DNA of 64,000 bases. It comes from Vampirovibrionales bacterium. Lineage in GTDB: Bacteria; Cyanobacteriota; Vampirovibrionia; Vampirovibrionales; Vampirovibrionaceae. The stretch is taken from positions 471,135 through 535,134 of the forward strand of contig JAJCZA010000005.1 of assembly GCA_029262635.1 (NCBI GenBank), read 5' to 3'. Below are positions 1-8,403 of this stretch, piece by piece (position 1 is the first letter of the stretch; every line of letters begins with the position of its first letter). The notes beneath the pieces were generated by a model. It was not told the DNA's origin and ran no database searches. It worked only from the letters and a program-made list of their open reading frames with translations. Both the position numbers and the translations under genes were made by a program.

Positions 1-1
1 C

Positions 2-346
2 CGGAGTAAAGGGGTTCGCATTTTTGAAGTGGATGATACGGGGCTTGGGCTGAATCTTCATGAGATGATGACCATCCTGAGTAAAGAAGGGATTACCAGC
101 TTGATGACCGAAGCCGGTGGCCGATTGAGTGGTAACCTGATTCAACATAAGCTTATCCACAAGACTTACCTGTTTTACGCCCCTCAGGTTGTTGGCGATA
201 GTGCGGCTCAATCGGCTTTTTCATCCTCTGCCAGTTTTCAGCTTCACCATTCGCCAGCCTTTCATATTCATAATTCGTGTCAGTTGGATGGTGACATTGT
301 GGTTGAGGCTTACCCCATACCTTCAAAGGCGCTGGCGAGAAAATGA
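2..346 (+). CDS. ribD: RibD-type riboflavin reductase, C-terminal part (5'-truncated by window edge)
   Basis: This is the end of a protein that runs in from before the window; the frame is open from base 2. The visible part matches the C-terminal reductase domain of RibD, which reduces 5-amino-6-ribosylamino-uracil 5'-phosphate with NADPH in riboflavin synthesis. Supporting features are EAGGRLSGNL followed by a segment resembling the family's leucine-rich helix, and a P-x-V-V-G strand. Without the N-terminal deaminase half, a stand-alone RibD-C reductase cannot be excluded. It converges on the next gene with a 3-base gap. Confidence 0.72.
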   Translation, partial: RSKGVRIFEVDDTGLGLNLHEMMTILSKEGITSLMTEAGGRLSGNLIQHKLIHKTYLFYAPQVVGDSAAQSAFSSSASFQLHHSPAFHIHNSCQLDGDIVVEAYPIPSKALARK

Positions 347-349
347 GTT

Positions 350-1075
350 TTACGCCGGGTAAAGGGTGGCGAGATCAGAAAAATCTGCTGCGTTGATCCT
401 CGAAGGCTCTTTTGTGTTCAACCATTCTAGAAAGCGGGCGGCTTCAGGTTCCATATCATTGGGCAGTGCCTTAATAATCTGCTTACTGAATTGTTTGGTC
501 ACAAACTTCAGCACCCGAGATTGTTGATAAGCGTCCCGTAAACGATAAATAAAAGAGTTTGGGTCTTCCAGCAGGCTGTCCAGGTTAATGCGGCTTAGCG
601 CTTGTTCCCATTGGGGGTTTTCGTTTAGCAAACGAGTAACCATCTTTCCGACCTTTTGCCCGGTGGTTTCAGCAAACGTCCCTTCTTTATTATTATGGGA
701 AGTCTGTATTGAAGGTTCTTCGGAAGGTGGGTTCGGATCTGTTGGGAAAGTGAAATTTGCTTCAGGAAGGGGCTTGGAAACCTGGGATGTCGATGTCATG
801 GTCTGGAGGCGATTTTCTGGTAAACTCACATTTTCTGGAGAAGGTAAATAGGATGGGCTGAAAGGGGGACGAGTTAGAGGTGATTGTGCCGTGTTGGACT
901 GAGGGTCATTAGAATAGGGGTAGGCGGTTGGAAATAGTGGGTAGGGGAATGATTGAGGAGCCAGTAGTTGAGGAGGGCGATTTGGGTAAGCCCCGTAAAT
1001 AAACGGAGCGGGTGTATAAGGAGTGTAGGGGTATGAACCTCTATACTGATAAGAGTGGGTAGGCAGTGCGACCAT
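350..1075 (-). CDS. Hypothetical protein with Pro/Tyr-rich N-terminal half
   Basis: I do not recognise this 241-residue protein. The first ~85 residues are rich in proline, tyrosine and serine and look disordered. The C-terminal ~110 residues are ordinary, probably helical, with charged segments around GQKVGKMVTRLLNENP and KFVTKQFSKQIIKALP. No signal peptide or membrane segment is evident. The Pro/Tyr-rich composition resembles the C-terminal tail of the 501-residue protein at 16947-18452, which may mean a shared surface or linker role. The start has a GGGAG about 12 bases upstream, rather far for a ribosome binding site. Confidence 0.55.
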   Translation of the reverse strand: MVALPTHSYQYRGSYPYTPYTPAPFIYGAYPNRPPQLLAPQSFPYPLFPTAYPYSNDPQSNTAQSPLTRPPFSPSYLPSPENVSLPENRLQTMTSTSQVSKPLPEANFTFPTDPNPPSEEPSIQTSHNNKEGTFAETTGQKVGKMVTRLLNENPQWEQALSRINLDSLLEDPNSFIYRLRDAYQQSRVLKFVTKQFSKQIIKALPNDMEPEAARFLEWLNTKEPSRINAADFSDLATLYPA

Positions 1076-1197
1076 AGTCCGATAGAGCTCCCGCAGTGTG
1101 GTGTAATCGTGTTCGTAGTCCTCTTACTCTTTACAAACCCGCTCAAGACTTTTTGTTGTTAGTGTTTATTTGAAGTGTTAAAAGTGAAAATGGATAC

Positions 1198-2286
1198 TCA
1201 CTTCTGACCGGTAAATGCCTGGGGAGGTGATTCGAGCGCTCGTTGTTTTAGCTGATTAGCGGCACGCTGGAGTGATCCCTTTAATCCAGAGTGTCTCTTG
1301 AACCCGGAAGTAAACGTTTCGCCGACTTGGCTATAGGTGGTTAGTCGAGGCTCTGAAGGACTTCCGCTTGGGCAGGGTAGTTTTTTTCGGGCTTCTGACT
1401 CCTGATTTAGTTCTTGTCGAGGCCATGTTTTCCCTTCTCGATGGACATAGCGTTCATCAATAGCTAAACTGTTGATTGAGAAAGGGTCTTGTCGGGATGG
1501 TTTTTGAGGGAACAAGGCCCCTAATGGATCACGGGGGCTGAATTTAGACGCTACCCACAGTGGCCTTTCGTCTTTTGAAAATTTTTTGGAAAGCTTTGAC
1601 GACTCAGAATGTTTTGCTTTCTGTTGCTCCGGTGTGGTTTGAGTCGTATGGGGTGGTGGTGGCTCTGTAATAGCAATAGTCGTATTCGAAGCGGAAGCTT
1701 TGGTCGGCCGGATCTTTAAAGGGTGTCTGTCTGAAATTTCTGGAGTTTTTAGAATTTCGGGCTGTTCCGCGGTAGGGCGAACGTATGAATCGACTCGAGG
1801 CGACTTTTTTATCTGTCCGGCCCGGGTTTGTTCCGCAATTTTTTGGAAGATGCCTTTTTTCGGGAGTGTTGGCTTTTTCCGATGAACCGTTGTCATAGGA
1901 GAGCCTTCCGACACAGTTGAAAGGGCTGGAGAAACCCTTTTTGACGCTGTTTCTTCAGTTGTTACGACCTGTTTAGAAACTTTAGAAACGGTGGGTTCGG
2001 AGGCGATGGAAATCGCCTCTGGTGTTGCGGTCAGCTTTTTGTCGAGCGAGGGAAGTTGAGCCTGAATTTCACTAAGCGACTCACCATCGACAATACGGTT
2101 TTGAATTTGGCGGAAAAAGGTTAAATCCTGATGAGTAAAATAAAGTTCACCTTTAAAGGAAAGGTGAACTTCTTTCTCATAGGCGACGCGAGGGATGCGA
2201 AAATACTGGGAAAGCCGAACCAGAACGGTTTCAGACATGCCTAGTTTTTCAGCCGTTTCGTCTAGCGAGTATAATAAGTCCGCCAT
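1198..2286 (-). CDS. MerR-like winged-helix protein with long basic disordered tail
   Basis: The first ~85 of 362 residues resemble a MerR-type DNA-binding domain. They contain a YSLDETAEKLGMSETVL helix-turn-helix, a wing-like stretch, then an F-T-H-Q-D-L helix and a DGESLSEIQAQL helix matching the usual G-x-S-L-x-E-I end. The remaining ~270 residues are Lys/Ser/Pro/Thr-rich, without recognisable effector-binding or dimerisation domain. It may be a regulator or a nucleoid or structural protein that borrowed the fold. The tail is far longer than in ordinary MerR proteins. No target can be named. Confidence 0.6.
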   Translation of the reverse strand: MADLLYSLDETAEKLGMSETVLVRLSQYFRIPRVAYEKEVHLSFKGELYFTHQDLTFFRQIQNRIVDGESLSEIQAQLPSLDKKLTATPEAISIASEPTVSKVSKQVVTTEETASKRVSPALSTVSEGSPMTTVHRKKPTLPKKGIFQKIAEQTRAGQIKKSPRVDSYVRPTAEQPEILKTPEISDRHPLKIRPTKASASNTTIAITEPPPPHTTQTTPEQQKAKHSESSKLSKKFSKDERPLWVASKFSPRDPLGALFPQKPSRQDPFSINSLAIDERYVHREGKTWPRQELNQESEARKKLPCPSGSPSEPRLTTYSQVGETFTSGFKRHSGLKGSLQRAANQLKQRALESPPQAFTGQK

Positions 2287-2434
2287 GGTGTGATTTTACA
2301 CTTTCTTATTTTCGTCTTTCAGATGACGGTGACAAAATAGTACATTTTGAAAGCATCCGAAAATACGTTCAAGATTTGTATTCATCGCTTTTTATTATAA
2401 ACCAAAGCCATGAATCCGGGCGGTCTCGATTCGG

Positions 2435-2620
2435 TTAGCTCGCAAAGGCCGAAATAGCGGTTGCTTTTTCCGGCATTTCAACAACATCGCTCGCATTTCC
2501 CCAAAACGCTAGGCCAACTTGCACCAAGCAAAAAAGAATCAGTATCGTAAACAGTGTCGGAAGGACAATGTCTGTAATCAGGTTCTCCGGTTGCTGGTTT
2601 GAGTAATTCCTCTCTTCCAT
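2435..2620 (-). CDS. Small single-pass membrane protein
   Basis: This is a 61-residue ORF with one strong hydrophobic helix at about residues 15-40 (I-V-L-P-T-L-F-T-I-L-I-L-F) between a polar N-terminus and a short acidic-to-neutral tail. An overlapping minus-strand ORF at 2478-2669 in another frame lacks such a feature and was not chosen. The 280 bases upstream hold a direct repeat resembling a PhoB/PhoP box. Function unknown. The evidence is the membrane helix and an otherwise empty locus, so this call is moderate. Confidence 0.45.
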   Translation of the reverse strand: MEERNYSNQQPENLITDIVLPTLFTILILFCLVQVGLAFWGNASDVVEMPEKATAISAFAS

Positions 2621-2824
2621 ACGTGGTTTCCCCCGTGTTTTTCACTTGAGTTCCGACGTTTTCATCCATCTAACTAACGAAAAAGTCGGCCGATCATTTG
2701 ACTAAATTGAACCCATGGTTAATTTGCGTGACGACTCGTTTCATCTAACCAAAAAAAGTTCTAACCATACATTTATAATGTGAATACTTTACTCTTCTCT
2801 TATTTAACTCTCTAGCGGACAAAA

Positions 2825-2841
2825 TGTAAAGTAAATGTAAA
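2825..2841 (-). promoter_or_regulatory. TTTACA direct repeat with 11-base period (PhoB/PhoP-box-like)
   Basis: On the minus strand TTTACA occurs twice at an exact 11-base period (plus-strand TGTAAA at 2825 and 2836). An 11-base period of TTAACA-like hexamers is the pattern bound by PhoB/PhoP-type OmpR-family regulators. It lies upstream of the small membrane protein at 2435-2620. A PhoB-type regulator is encoded at 46420-47124. The region is AT-rich, so chance is possible. Confidence 0.25.
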
Positions 2842-2897
2842 GTATTTTCTGAATATTTTTACAATAGAGTAAATTTTTGAAGTATAATAAAAGGTTT

Positions 2898-3731
2898 TTA
2901 TCTGGATCTAAATTGGTTGTAAGCGCTTTTCTGCGCATCGATATATTGAGAAAGCTTTTCGGGTGGGAGGTTTAGGATTTCATCAGCGGTTAGGTGGGCT
3001 GAAGAATCCGTATTGGATGCTTCAGGGTAGGCGTTAGAAGGGAGCTTTTTTACGGGCAAAATGCTTCCAACCAATTTGTTGCCCAGATAACTGCCACTGA
3101 GGTACGCGACTGTCCCCACAGCCAATCCGATGGGGCCAGTGCCTAGAATTAGAGCCGCTGATCCGGCTGCAAGTAGCCCAGAGCCGATTCCAACGGCGGA
3201 TTTAGCCAAAGACTTGGTGCCGGCCCAAAGTCCAGCGAGGATGCCTTTGTCGTAGGTGACTTGAGCCACGTCCTTAACGGCTTCGGCAATGCTAATGGCT
3301 CCGTCAATCACGGCCGTCATAAATAAAGGCCCCTTGAGCGGGTTCTTTAAGGCTTTCAGCATATGCTGACCCACGGCTCCTTTTTTCGCTAGCCAGTTGC
3401 CGATACGAGCACCCCAAGTCGAATTGGTTGATCGGGTGTTTTTCCCAACAAGCCCTGAGAGAATCCTTTCTTTTGGGCTGAAAAAATTGCCGGAGTGGAG
3501 GTTCAACATAAAATTTCTCACCGGAGATAGGATTTTATTTAAGCCCGGATGGTTTTGGCTTAAAGTATTTAGCCATTTCCCAAGGCCGGTTGCTTTGTTG
3601 CCTTCTGCTCGTCTAATATCTAATGTATCCGCAATGGCTTTATCCATATGATGAAACGTTTGATTCAGAGCAGGCCTTTTCTTCTCGGCAGCATTAACCG
3701 AATTCTGTATCCCATTTAAAGAAAAATCCAT
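2898..3731 (-). CDS. Hypothetical protein with glycine-rich hydrophobic core
   Basis: This is an unrecognised 277-residue protein. The N-terminal ~130 residues are polar and basic. From about residue 140 to 225 there is a Gly/Ala-rich hydrophobic region (AVGIGSGLLAAGSAALILG and then GPIGLAVGTVAYLSG), which could be two membrane hairpins. The C-terminal ~45 residues are polar and end in a basic tail. No signal peptide is seen. Gly-rich hydrophobic hairpins occur in secreted pore-forming and translocator proteins, but nothing here proves that. It is transcribed away from the 585-base gap that follows. Confidence 0.6.
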   Translation of the reverse strand: MDFSLNGIQNSVNAAEKKRPALNQTFHHMDKAIADTLDIRRAEGNKATGLGKWLNTLSQNHPGLNKILSPVRNFMLNLHSGNFFSPKERILSGLVGKNTRSTNSTWGARIGNWLAKKGAVGQHMLKALKNPLKGPLFMTAVIDGAISIAEAVKDVAQVTYDKGILAGLWAGTKSLAKSAVGIGSGLLAAGSAALILGTGPIGLAVGTVAYLSGSYLGNKLVGSILPVKKLPSNAYPEASNTDSSAHLTADEILNLPPEKLSQYIDAQKSAYNQFRSR

Positions 3732-3890
3732 AGACCAAAACCCCTTGAGTTGAACCCTTTGGCTAAATAACCCATAATTTTTAGTGGGCTGACTGCCGTC
3801 GCTGTGTTTTACCCCTGAGTGCTACTAGGTATATAAAAACATAAAAACTGTTTTTTGTGCCTTTGAGTGGATTGATCAATGGGTGAACTC

Positions 3891-3908
3891 ACTAACGAAG
3901 TCGTTAGT
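3891..3908. promoter_or_regulatory. Palindrome ACTAACGA-N2-TCGTTAGT
   Basis: This is a perfect 8-base inverted repeat around a 2-base centre. It lies in the gap between the divergent genes at 3731 and 4323, just upstream of a promoter-like TGTTACAAT. The size and position suit a dimeric repressor operator. It is not followed by a long T run, so a terminator is unlikely. Confidence 0.3.
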
Positions 3909-3919
3909 TTTGAGCTCTT

Positions 3920-3928
3920 TGTTACAAT
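3920..3928 (+). promoter_or_regulatory. Extended -10 promoter candidate (TGTTACAAT)
   Basis: TGn followed by TACAAT matches an extended -10 element; no good -35 is seen. The same nine bases recur at 4187-4195. It would start a transcript near base 3935 that ends at the strong terminator at 4097-4129. Confidence 0.4.
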
Positions 3929-3934
3929 CTCATT

Positions 3935-4123
3935 CATTTAGAGTATTCAGTTCTTGGTTCGATCTCCGATACCCATTATGTCAGACAGAACTGACCCGCA
4001 AATCACCAGACTTACCCTACTCTCTCTCTAAAATTCTCTCTTTACCCTACAAAGGTAATTAATCCCACCTCTCTCTCTTTCCCTGATGAACCACACAGGT
4101 GCTTTTTTAAAGCACCTTTTTTC
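3935..4123 (+). ncRNA. Candidate small RNA with pyrimidine-rich, anti-SD-like segments
   Basis: The stretch runs from a promoter-like element to a strong intrinsic terminator and has no convincing ORF. It can fold into GTCAG/CTGAC (3980-3995, 6-base loop) and TTACC/GGTAA (4042-4058, 7-base loop) hairpins plus the terminator stem. Between them lie unpaired CU-rich tracts: CTCTCTCTC occurs twice and CCACCTCTC near 4067 is complementary to Shine-Dalgarno-like sequence. This is the usual form of a trans-acting RNA that masks ribosome binding sites. An attenuator for the kor genes is the main alternative. Ends are approximate. Confidence 0.4.
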
Positions 4124-4129
4124 TTTTTT
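4097..4129 (+). terminator. Intrinsic terminator
   Basis: A perfect 9-base stem AGGTGCTTT/AAAGCACCT with a 3-base loop is followed by a T run interrupted by a single C. It sits 190 bases before the kor operon, with no gene immediately upstream on this strand. It therefore implies either a small RNA or a premature termination site. Confidence 0.8.
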
Positions 4130-4186
4130 AAATGTTTAGTTTGTGGACTCGTATTCAAAAAAACAGGCCCGTTCAGGGTTGTTTTG

Positions 4187-4195
4187 TGTTACAAT
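4187..4195 (+). promoter_or_regulatory. Extended -10 promoter candidate for korAB
   Basis: This TGTTACAAT matches TGn-TACAAT and is identical to the element at 3920-3928. It lies downstream of the terminator and about 130 bases before the first kor gene, so it could drive korAB independently. No clear -35 hexamer is visible. Confidence 0.4.
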
Positions 4196-4322
4196 TCTTT
4201 GCTGTCAGTCAGGAAGCCCTATTTCAACAGGGGCATTTTCTCTAGCAACATCAAAAAATTAAAGACAAAAGTCTTGTGAACAAAAGAAAAGAAAGGGCTG
4301 CCTTTCTTGTAGGAGTATGACA

Positions 4323-6173
4323 ATGGGTTTAAAAGAGATCAACTGGATGATCGGTGGCCCTCAGGGTACAGGCGTTGATTCCTCGGCCACACTCTTTGCG
4401 CGAGCAATGACCGTGGCGGGTTATTGGGTTTTTGGTAAACGGGAATATCATTCTAATATTAAGGGAAAGCATAGTTATTTTCAGGTTCGGGTCAATCACA
4501 ACCCAGTTCAATCCAGTTTGGATCCCATTGATTTGTTGGCATCGTTCGAAAAAACGACGGCAGAGATTCACGCTCATGAAATTATGGCCGAGGGTGCTCT
4601 GATTTATGATCCGGCGTCCACAAAGCCGGAAACGTTGGATGGGCTTGATGCCTCGGTGAAACTATTTCCGATGGACTTTCAATCGATTTTAAACGAAATT
4701 GCCGAAGAGACGGGTACGAATCCGATGAAGCTGGTGATCATGAAAAACACGATTGCTGTGGCGGCTTCACTGGCCCTCTATGGTGTTGAAATCGATGCCA
4801 TTGAAGAAGCGCTGAAGGGTTTATTTACCGGCGCCAAAACAAAGCTGGTGGCTTCTAACATGCTGGCCGCGAAAAAGGCCTACCAAGTCATCGAGGCTCT
4901 GTCAGGGTTCGCTGAATATAAATATAAACTGGCAGAATCGAAAAACCCGCCGGCTAAGGGTAGCCGTTTGTTAATGAATGGTGCCACGGCTTGCGGTTTA
5001 GGAAAGCTAAAAGCGGGTTGCCGTTTTCTGACGTATTACTCTATTACTCCAGCCGTCGATGAATGCATTTATCTGGAAGATCGCCCGGAATATGGCATTG
5101 TAGTTATGCAGTGTGAAGATGAGCTCTCTGCGGTTAACATGATGAACGGTGCGGCCACAACCGGCATTAGAACCTCAACAGCGACATCCGGCCCTGGGTT
5201 CTCCCTAATGGCTGAAGGCATTGGTTGGGCTGGTATTAATGAAGTGCCCGTGGTGGTCTTTAACTACCAGCGAGGTGGACCCTCTACCGGGTTACCGACC
5301 CGAAGCGAACAGGGCGAATTGTTGTTTGCCATTAACATTGGTCATGGCGAGTTTCCAAAAATTGTGATGGCCCCAGGCGATATGTACGAATGTTTTGAAG
5401 ATTCCTTTTATTCCTTCAACTACGCTGACCGATACCAAACCCCGGTTATTGTTCTGCCGGATAAGACACTGGCCAATAATACCCAGAGTATCGACTTTTT
5501 TGATGAATCTAAACTCGTGGTGGATCGGGGAGAAGTTGTATCGAATCAAGTCAAAGGGGATCCAATGGAAAAAATTGATGAGTCGTTGGCTATTTATCCC
5601 CGGTTTAAAATTACCGAATCCGGTGTATCGCCACGTCCTTTACCAGGGACCCCGGGTGGTATCCATTGGCTGACCGGTGATGAGCATACAGAGATCGGTC
5701 ATATTACGGAAGATCCAACCATTCGGATGGCCATGCATGAAAAACGGTTCCGAAAGTTGGATTTGGTAGCAAAAGAGATTCCCATTGACCGTCAATACAA
5801 ACTGTATGGGCCTGAAAAAGCCGACTTAACTCTCGTGAGTTGGGGTTCTATCAAAGGACCGATTCACGATGCCATGCCGGTGTTAAAAGAAAAATATGGT
5901 ATTACAGTGAATCACTTGCATATTCGTTTAATGAGCCCGTTCCCGGCAAAAGGCGTTTTAGATATCTTGAAAAAAGCGAAAAACGTAGTTTGCATAGAGC
6001 TCAACTTTACGAATCAGTTATCTCAGCTCATTACCATGAGAACTGGATTCCAGATTCCTCATCATGCGGTTAAATATACGGGTCGTCCTATTTCCCAGTG
6101 TGAAGTTATTGAGACCGTTCAGAAAATACTAAAAGAGAAAACGGAAAAGGTGGTGCTTAGCTATGGTCACTAA
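4323..6173 (+). CDS. korA: 2-oxoacid:ferredoxin oxidoreductase, fused gamma-alpha subunit
   Basis: It is half of a complex that oxidatively decarboxylates a 2-oxoacid (2-oxoglutarate is the likeliest) to the acyl-CoA and passes electrons to ferredoxin in the cytoplasm. Residues ~1-200 are the gamma domain (GGPQGTGVDSSATLFARAM near the start). Residues ~220-600 are the alpha domain, with the YYSITPAVDE segment matching the Y-P-I-T-P motif and QRGGPSTGLPT matching the conserved R-x-G-P-S-T-G-x-P-T loop. ATG occurs at 4317 and 4323; the AGGAG at 4311 is 1 base from the first and 7 from the second, so I start at 4323. It overlaps korB by 11 bases. The exact substrate cannot be read from sequence. 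Confidence 0.88.
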   Translation: MGLKEINWMIGGPQGTGVDSSATLFARAMTVAGYWVFGKREYHSNIKGKHSYFQVRVNHNPVQSSLDPIDLLASFEKTTAEIHAHEIMAEGALIYDPASTKPETLDGLDASVKLFPMDFQSILNEIAEETGTNPMKLVIMKNTIAVAASLALYGVEIDAIEEALKGLFTGAKTKLVASNMLAAKKAYQVIEALSGFAEYKYKLAESKNPPAKGSRLLMNGATACGLGKLKAGCRFLTYYSITPAVDECIYLEDRPEYGIVVMQCEDELSAVNMMNGAATTGIRTSTATSGPGFSLMAEGIGWAGINEVPVVVFNYQRGGPSTGLPTRSEQGELLFAINIGHGEFPKIVMAPGDMYECFEDSFYSFNYADRYQTPVIVLPDKTLANNTQSIDFFDESKLVVDRGEVVSNQVKGDPMEKIDESLAIYPRFKITESGVSPRPLPGTPGGIHWLTGDEHTEIGHITEDPTIRMAMHEKRFRKLDLVAKEIPIDRQYKLYGPEKADLTLVSWGSIKGPIHDAMPVLKEKYGITVNHLHIRLMSPFPAKGVLDILKKAKNVVCIELNFTNQLSQLITMRTGFQIPHHAVKYTGRPISQCEVIETVQKILKEKTEKVVLSYGH

Positions 6174-7161
6174 AACATTGAATGAGCCGATTAAGGCACG
6201 ACAACTGAAAAGTGATATTAATCCAGACTGGTGTCCAGGTTGCGGTGACTTTGGTATCGTAAACGCAATTCAGCAAGCACTGGCTGGGTTGCAATTACCG
6301 CCATGGGATGTATATTTCCTTTCAGGCGTTGGTTGCTCCGGTAAATCGAGCCATTATGTTCAGGCCTATGGGGCGCACACCCTTCACGGACGGGTACTGC
6401 CCTATGCATTGGGCGCAAAAATGGCGAATCCTGAGTTGACTGTTCTCGCCGCGGGTGGGGATGGGGACGGATTGGGCATTGGTGCTGGGCATTTTGTTCA
6501 TGCGGGCCGTCGTAATGTGGACATGACCTACATTATCTTTGATAACGAGGTTTATGGCCTAACCAAAGGGCAGGCTTCGCCGACTCTCGCACAGGGAGAG
6601 CAACCTAAATCACTGCCTTTACCGAACATTAACCAGGCGATTAACCCGTTTGGTTTGGCATTGGCCAGTGGGTATACATTCATCGCACGAACCTACTCTT
6701 ATGATGCCAAACATATGAAGGCCACCATCATGAAGGCCATCCAGCATCGAGGCATGGCGTTGGTGGATATCATTCAACCGTGCCCAACTTATAATAACCT
6801 TCGGACCAAGGAATTTTTCGCGGAAGAAGTCTGCGGTAATTCGGATACACCCTTACCTCGGGTCTACTACTTGGAAGACGATGGTTATGATGGGGTGGTG
6901 AAGGATGCGTCTGATACGGGTGAAATCCATGAAAAGCGCATGAATGCCTACCAAAAAGCTTATAGTGAACAAGGTTATAGTGCTGATCAACGGGTTGGCC
7001 TTGGGGTTTACTATCAGGTGAACCTACCGACCTATGAAGATCTGTTAAAGCAGAATTTCCCAGTTTTGGAAGGCACAACCCCCATTGGCTTGTCCTATCA
7101 TGATGAAAAAATGAAACCCACGACTGACTTGACATCAGGCTGGGAAGCCTTAATCGTTTAA
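6163..7161 (+). CDS. korB: 2-oxoacid:ferredoxin oxidoreductase, beta subunit
   Basis: This is the thiamine-diphosphate-binding partner of the preceding subunit. The N-terminus carries WCPGCGDFGIV, with the paired cysteines that help hold a [4Fe-4S] cluster, and a further C in GVGCSGKSS. GGDGDGLGIG followed by NEVYGLTKGQ is the TPP/Mg binding motif of this family. The ATG lies inside the end of the alpha gene, with AAGGTGG 9 bases upstream, so the two are translationally coupled. Length (332 residues) is within the usual range. The pair suggests an anaerobic or microaerobic route from 2-oxoacids to CoA esters. Confidence 0.9.
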   Translation: MVTKTLNEPIKARQLKSDINPDWCPGCGDFGIVNAIQQALAGLQLPPWDVYFLSGVGCSGKSSHYVQAYGAHTLHGRVLPYALGAKMANPELTVLAAGGDGDGLGIGAGHFVHAGRRNVDMTYIIFDNEVYGLTKGQASPTLAQGEQPKSLPLPNINQAINPFGLALASGYTFIARTYSYDAKHMKATIMKAIQHRGMALVDIIQPCPTYNNLRTKEFFAEEVCGNSDTPLPRVYYLEDDGYDGVVKDASDTGEIHEKRMNAYQKAYSEQGYSADQRVGLGVYYQVNLPTYEDLLKQNFPVLEGTTPIGLSYHDEKMKPTTDLTSGWEALIV

Positions 7162-7196
7162 ACCCATTAAAAAAGACTAAATGTATCCTTCTTACT

Positions 7197-7478
7197 TTAT
7201 TGTGAGGAGGGTGCCTTATCTCTTTTTTTGATTGCTTCGGTTACCTGATAGGACTCATTTTGAAGAATAAAGGATTTACCTTTTGAGGGGATGGTAATGT
7301 GGACAGTGGCAATTGTCCTTTTGTCGCGAATGTACGTTGAGATATATTGTCCATTGTCTTTTCTGTTTTCAAAACCAGCGGCTTCGAGATCTCGAAGGGC
7401 TTTTTGCAGGGTTCGTTTGGGAGTATGACGGCCTTCAAATTGCGGTGTTGAGACTGGGCGAGAGAAAGAGACTGACAT
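7197..7478 (-). CDS. Small hypothetical protein
   Basis: This 93-residue protein is not recognised. It is basic, with a helical stretch (TLQKALRDLEAAGFENR) followed by a beta-rich part (ISTYIRDKRTIATVHITIP). The fold could be a small alpha/beta nucleic-acid or protein binder. The N-terminus contains PQFEG at residues 12-16, similar to short F-x-G patterns at the N-termini of several other unknown proteins in this window. It is the last gene before the flagellar export cluster on the same strand, with about 90 bases between. AAGGA lies 13 bases before the ATG, a weak ribosome site. Confidence 0.55.
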   Translation of the reverse strand: MSVSFSRPVSTPQFEGRHTPKRTLQKALRDLEAAGFENRKDNGQYISTYIRDKRTIATVHITIPSKGKSFILQNESYQVTEAIKKRDKAPSSQ

Positions 7479-7570
7479 AAAGCATGGGCTTCCTTTGTTT
7501 ATTGATAATCAGGTTTCTGTATTATTAAAAGTGCTTCAATGACAAAAAATGCGCTTCTTTTGGAACAGGG

Positions 7571-8371
7571 TCAAAAAATAAAGGAAAAATCGGTCAGAAA
7601 ATCGGTCATGGCTTTGATAAAAAGGGGCAGGGTTGCCAGTAGGATGGAGATACCGATGCAAGGCTTTAAGGCAAAACTCAATTGGAAAACAGGCATCTGT
7701 TGAGCGGTTCGGTTGACAATCCCTAAAATGACATCAATGGACATGGTTACCAGAATAATGGGGGCGACCAGTTGTGTGGCAACCAGCATAACATTGGCCG
7801 ATAACAGGACCAGGTAGCTCATATCAATGGAGCCGACAATGTCCTGATAAAGGCTGAAGAGCGGAAAAATTTCAAAACTGCGTTCCAATGCGTTAATAAT
7901 CCAGAAAATACCGCCCAAGTGCATAAAAATTAGAATGCCTAGAAAGGCAAAAAACCGATCTAGGATCATGACCTGTGCTTTGCTTGAGGGGTCAAAGAGG
8001 ACGGCGGAAGAAAGACCAATCTGGCTGTTCATCAGGCTACCGGCTGAGGAAATGGCTTTCAGGATCATGTCGGCGGTAAAACCGATTAGGCCGCCAATGA
8101 TGCTGTTCATCACAATTAGAAGGAGGAAATGGAACAGGTGGCCGTTGTTTGGATCGATAGGATGTTTAATGGGCACTACCCAGAGAAAAATAACGGTTAG
8201 AAAAATGCCAAAGTTTAGCTTAATGGGGAAGGGAATATCTTTCCGGTTGAATAAAGGGCATGTAAACAAAAACGTCAGCACCCGGGCAAAGATAAGCAAT
8301 CCGGCATCCACAAGGTGGCCGTAATCCTTAAAAATAGAGCCGAAGGCTTGTAATATAAGATCAAAATCCAT
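7571..8371 (-). CDS. fliR: Flagellar export apparatus protein FliR
   Basis: An inner-membrane component of the type III export gate that secretes flagellar rod, hook and filament subunits. At 266 residues it has the usual length. The N-terminal LLIFARVLTFLFTCPLF followed by R-K-D-I-P matches the FliR/SctT family's R-x-x-x-x-F-x-x-x-P-x-F signature, and there are about six hydrophobic segments. It is the last gene of the fliM/N-fliO-fliP-fliQ-fliR run, 32 bases after fliQ. FlhB, which often follows, is not adjacent. The fliO and flagellin genes in this window argue for the flagellar rather than the injectisome branch. Confidence 0.9.
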   Translation of the reverse strand: MDFDLILQAFGSIFKDYGHLVDAGLLIFARVLTFLFTCPLFNRKDIPFPIKLNFGIFLTVIFLWVVPIKHPIDPNNGHLFHFLLLIVMNSIIGGLIGFTADMILKAISSAGSLMNSQIGLSSAVLFDPSSKAQVMILDRFFAFLGILIFMHLGGIFWIINALERSFEIFPLFSLYQDIVGSIDMSYLVLLSANVMLVATQLVAPIILVTMSIDVILGIVNRTAQQMPVFQLSFALKPCIGISILLATLPLFIKAMTDFLTDFSFIF

Positions 8372-8403
8372 GGGCTAATGACTTTCCCGAGGTCTCTATA
8401 GGG

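Noticed and set aside
3978..4031. 17-codon leader-peptide-like ORF inside the small RNA candidate
   Set aside because: No Shine-Dalgarno sequence and no run of regulatory codons; a chance ORF is more likely.
3935..4123. 6S RNA
   Set aside because: The length is similar, but the 5' and 3' ends do not pair into the long rod with a central bubble.
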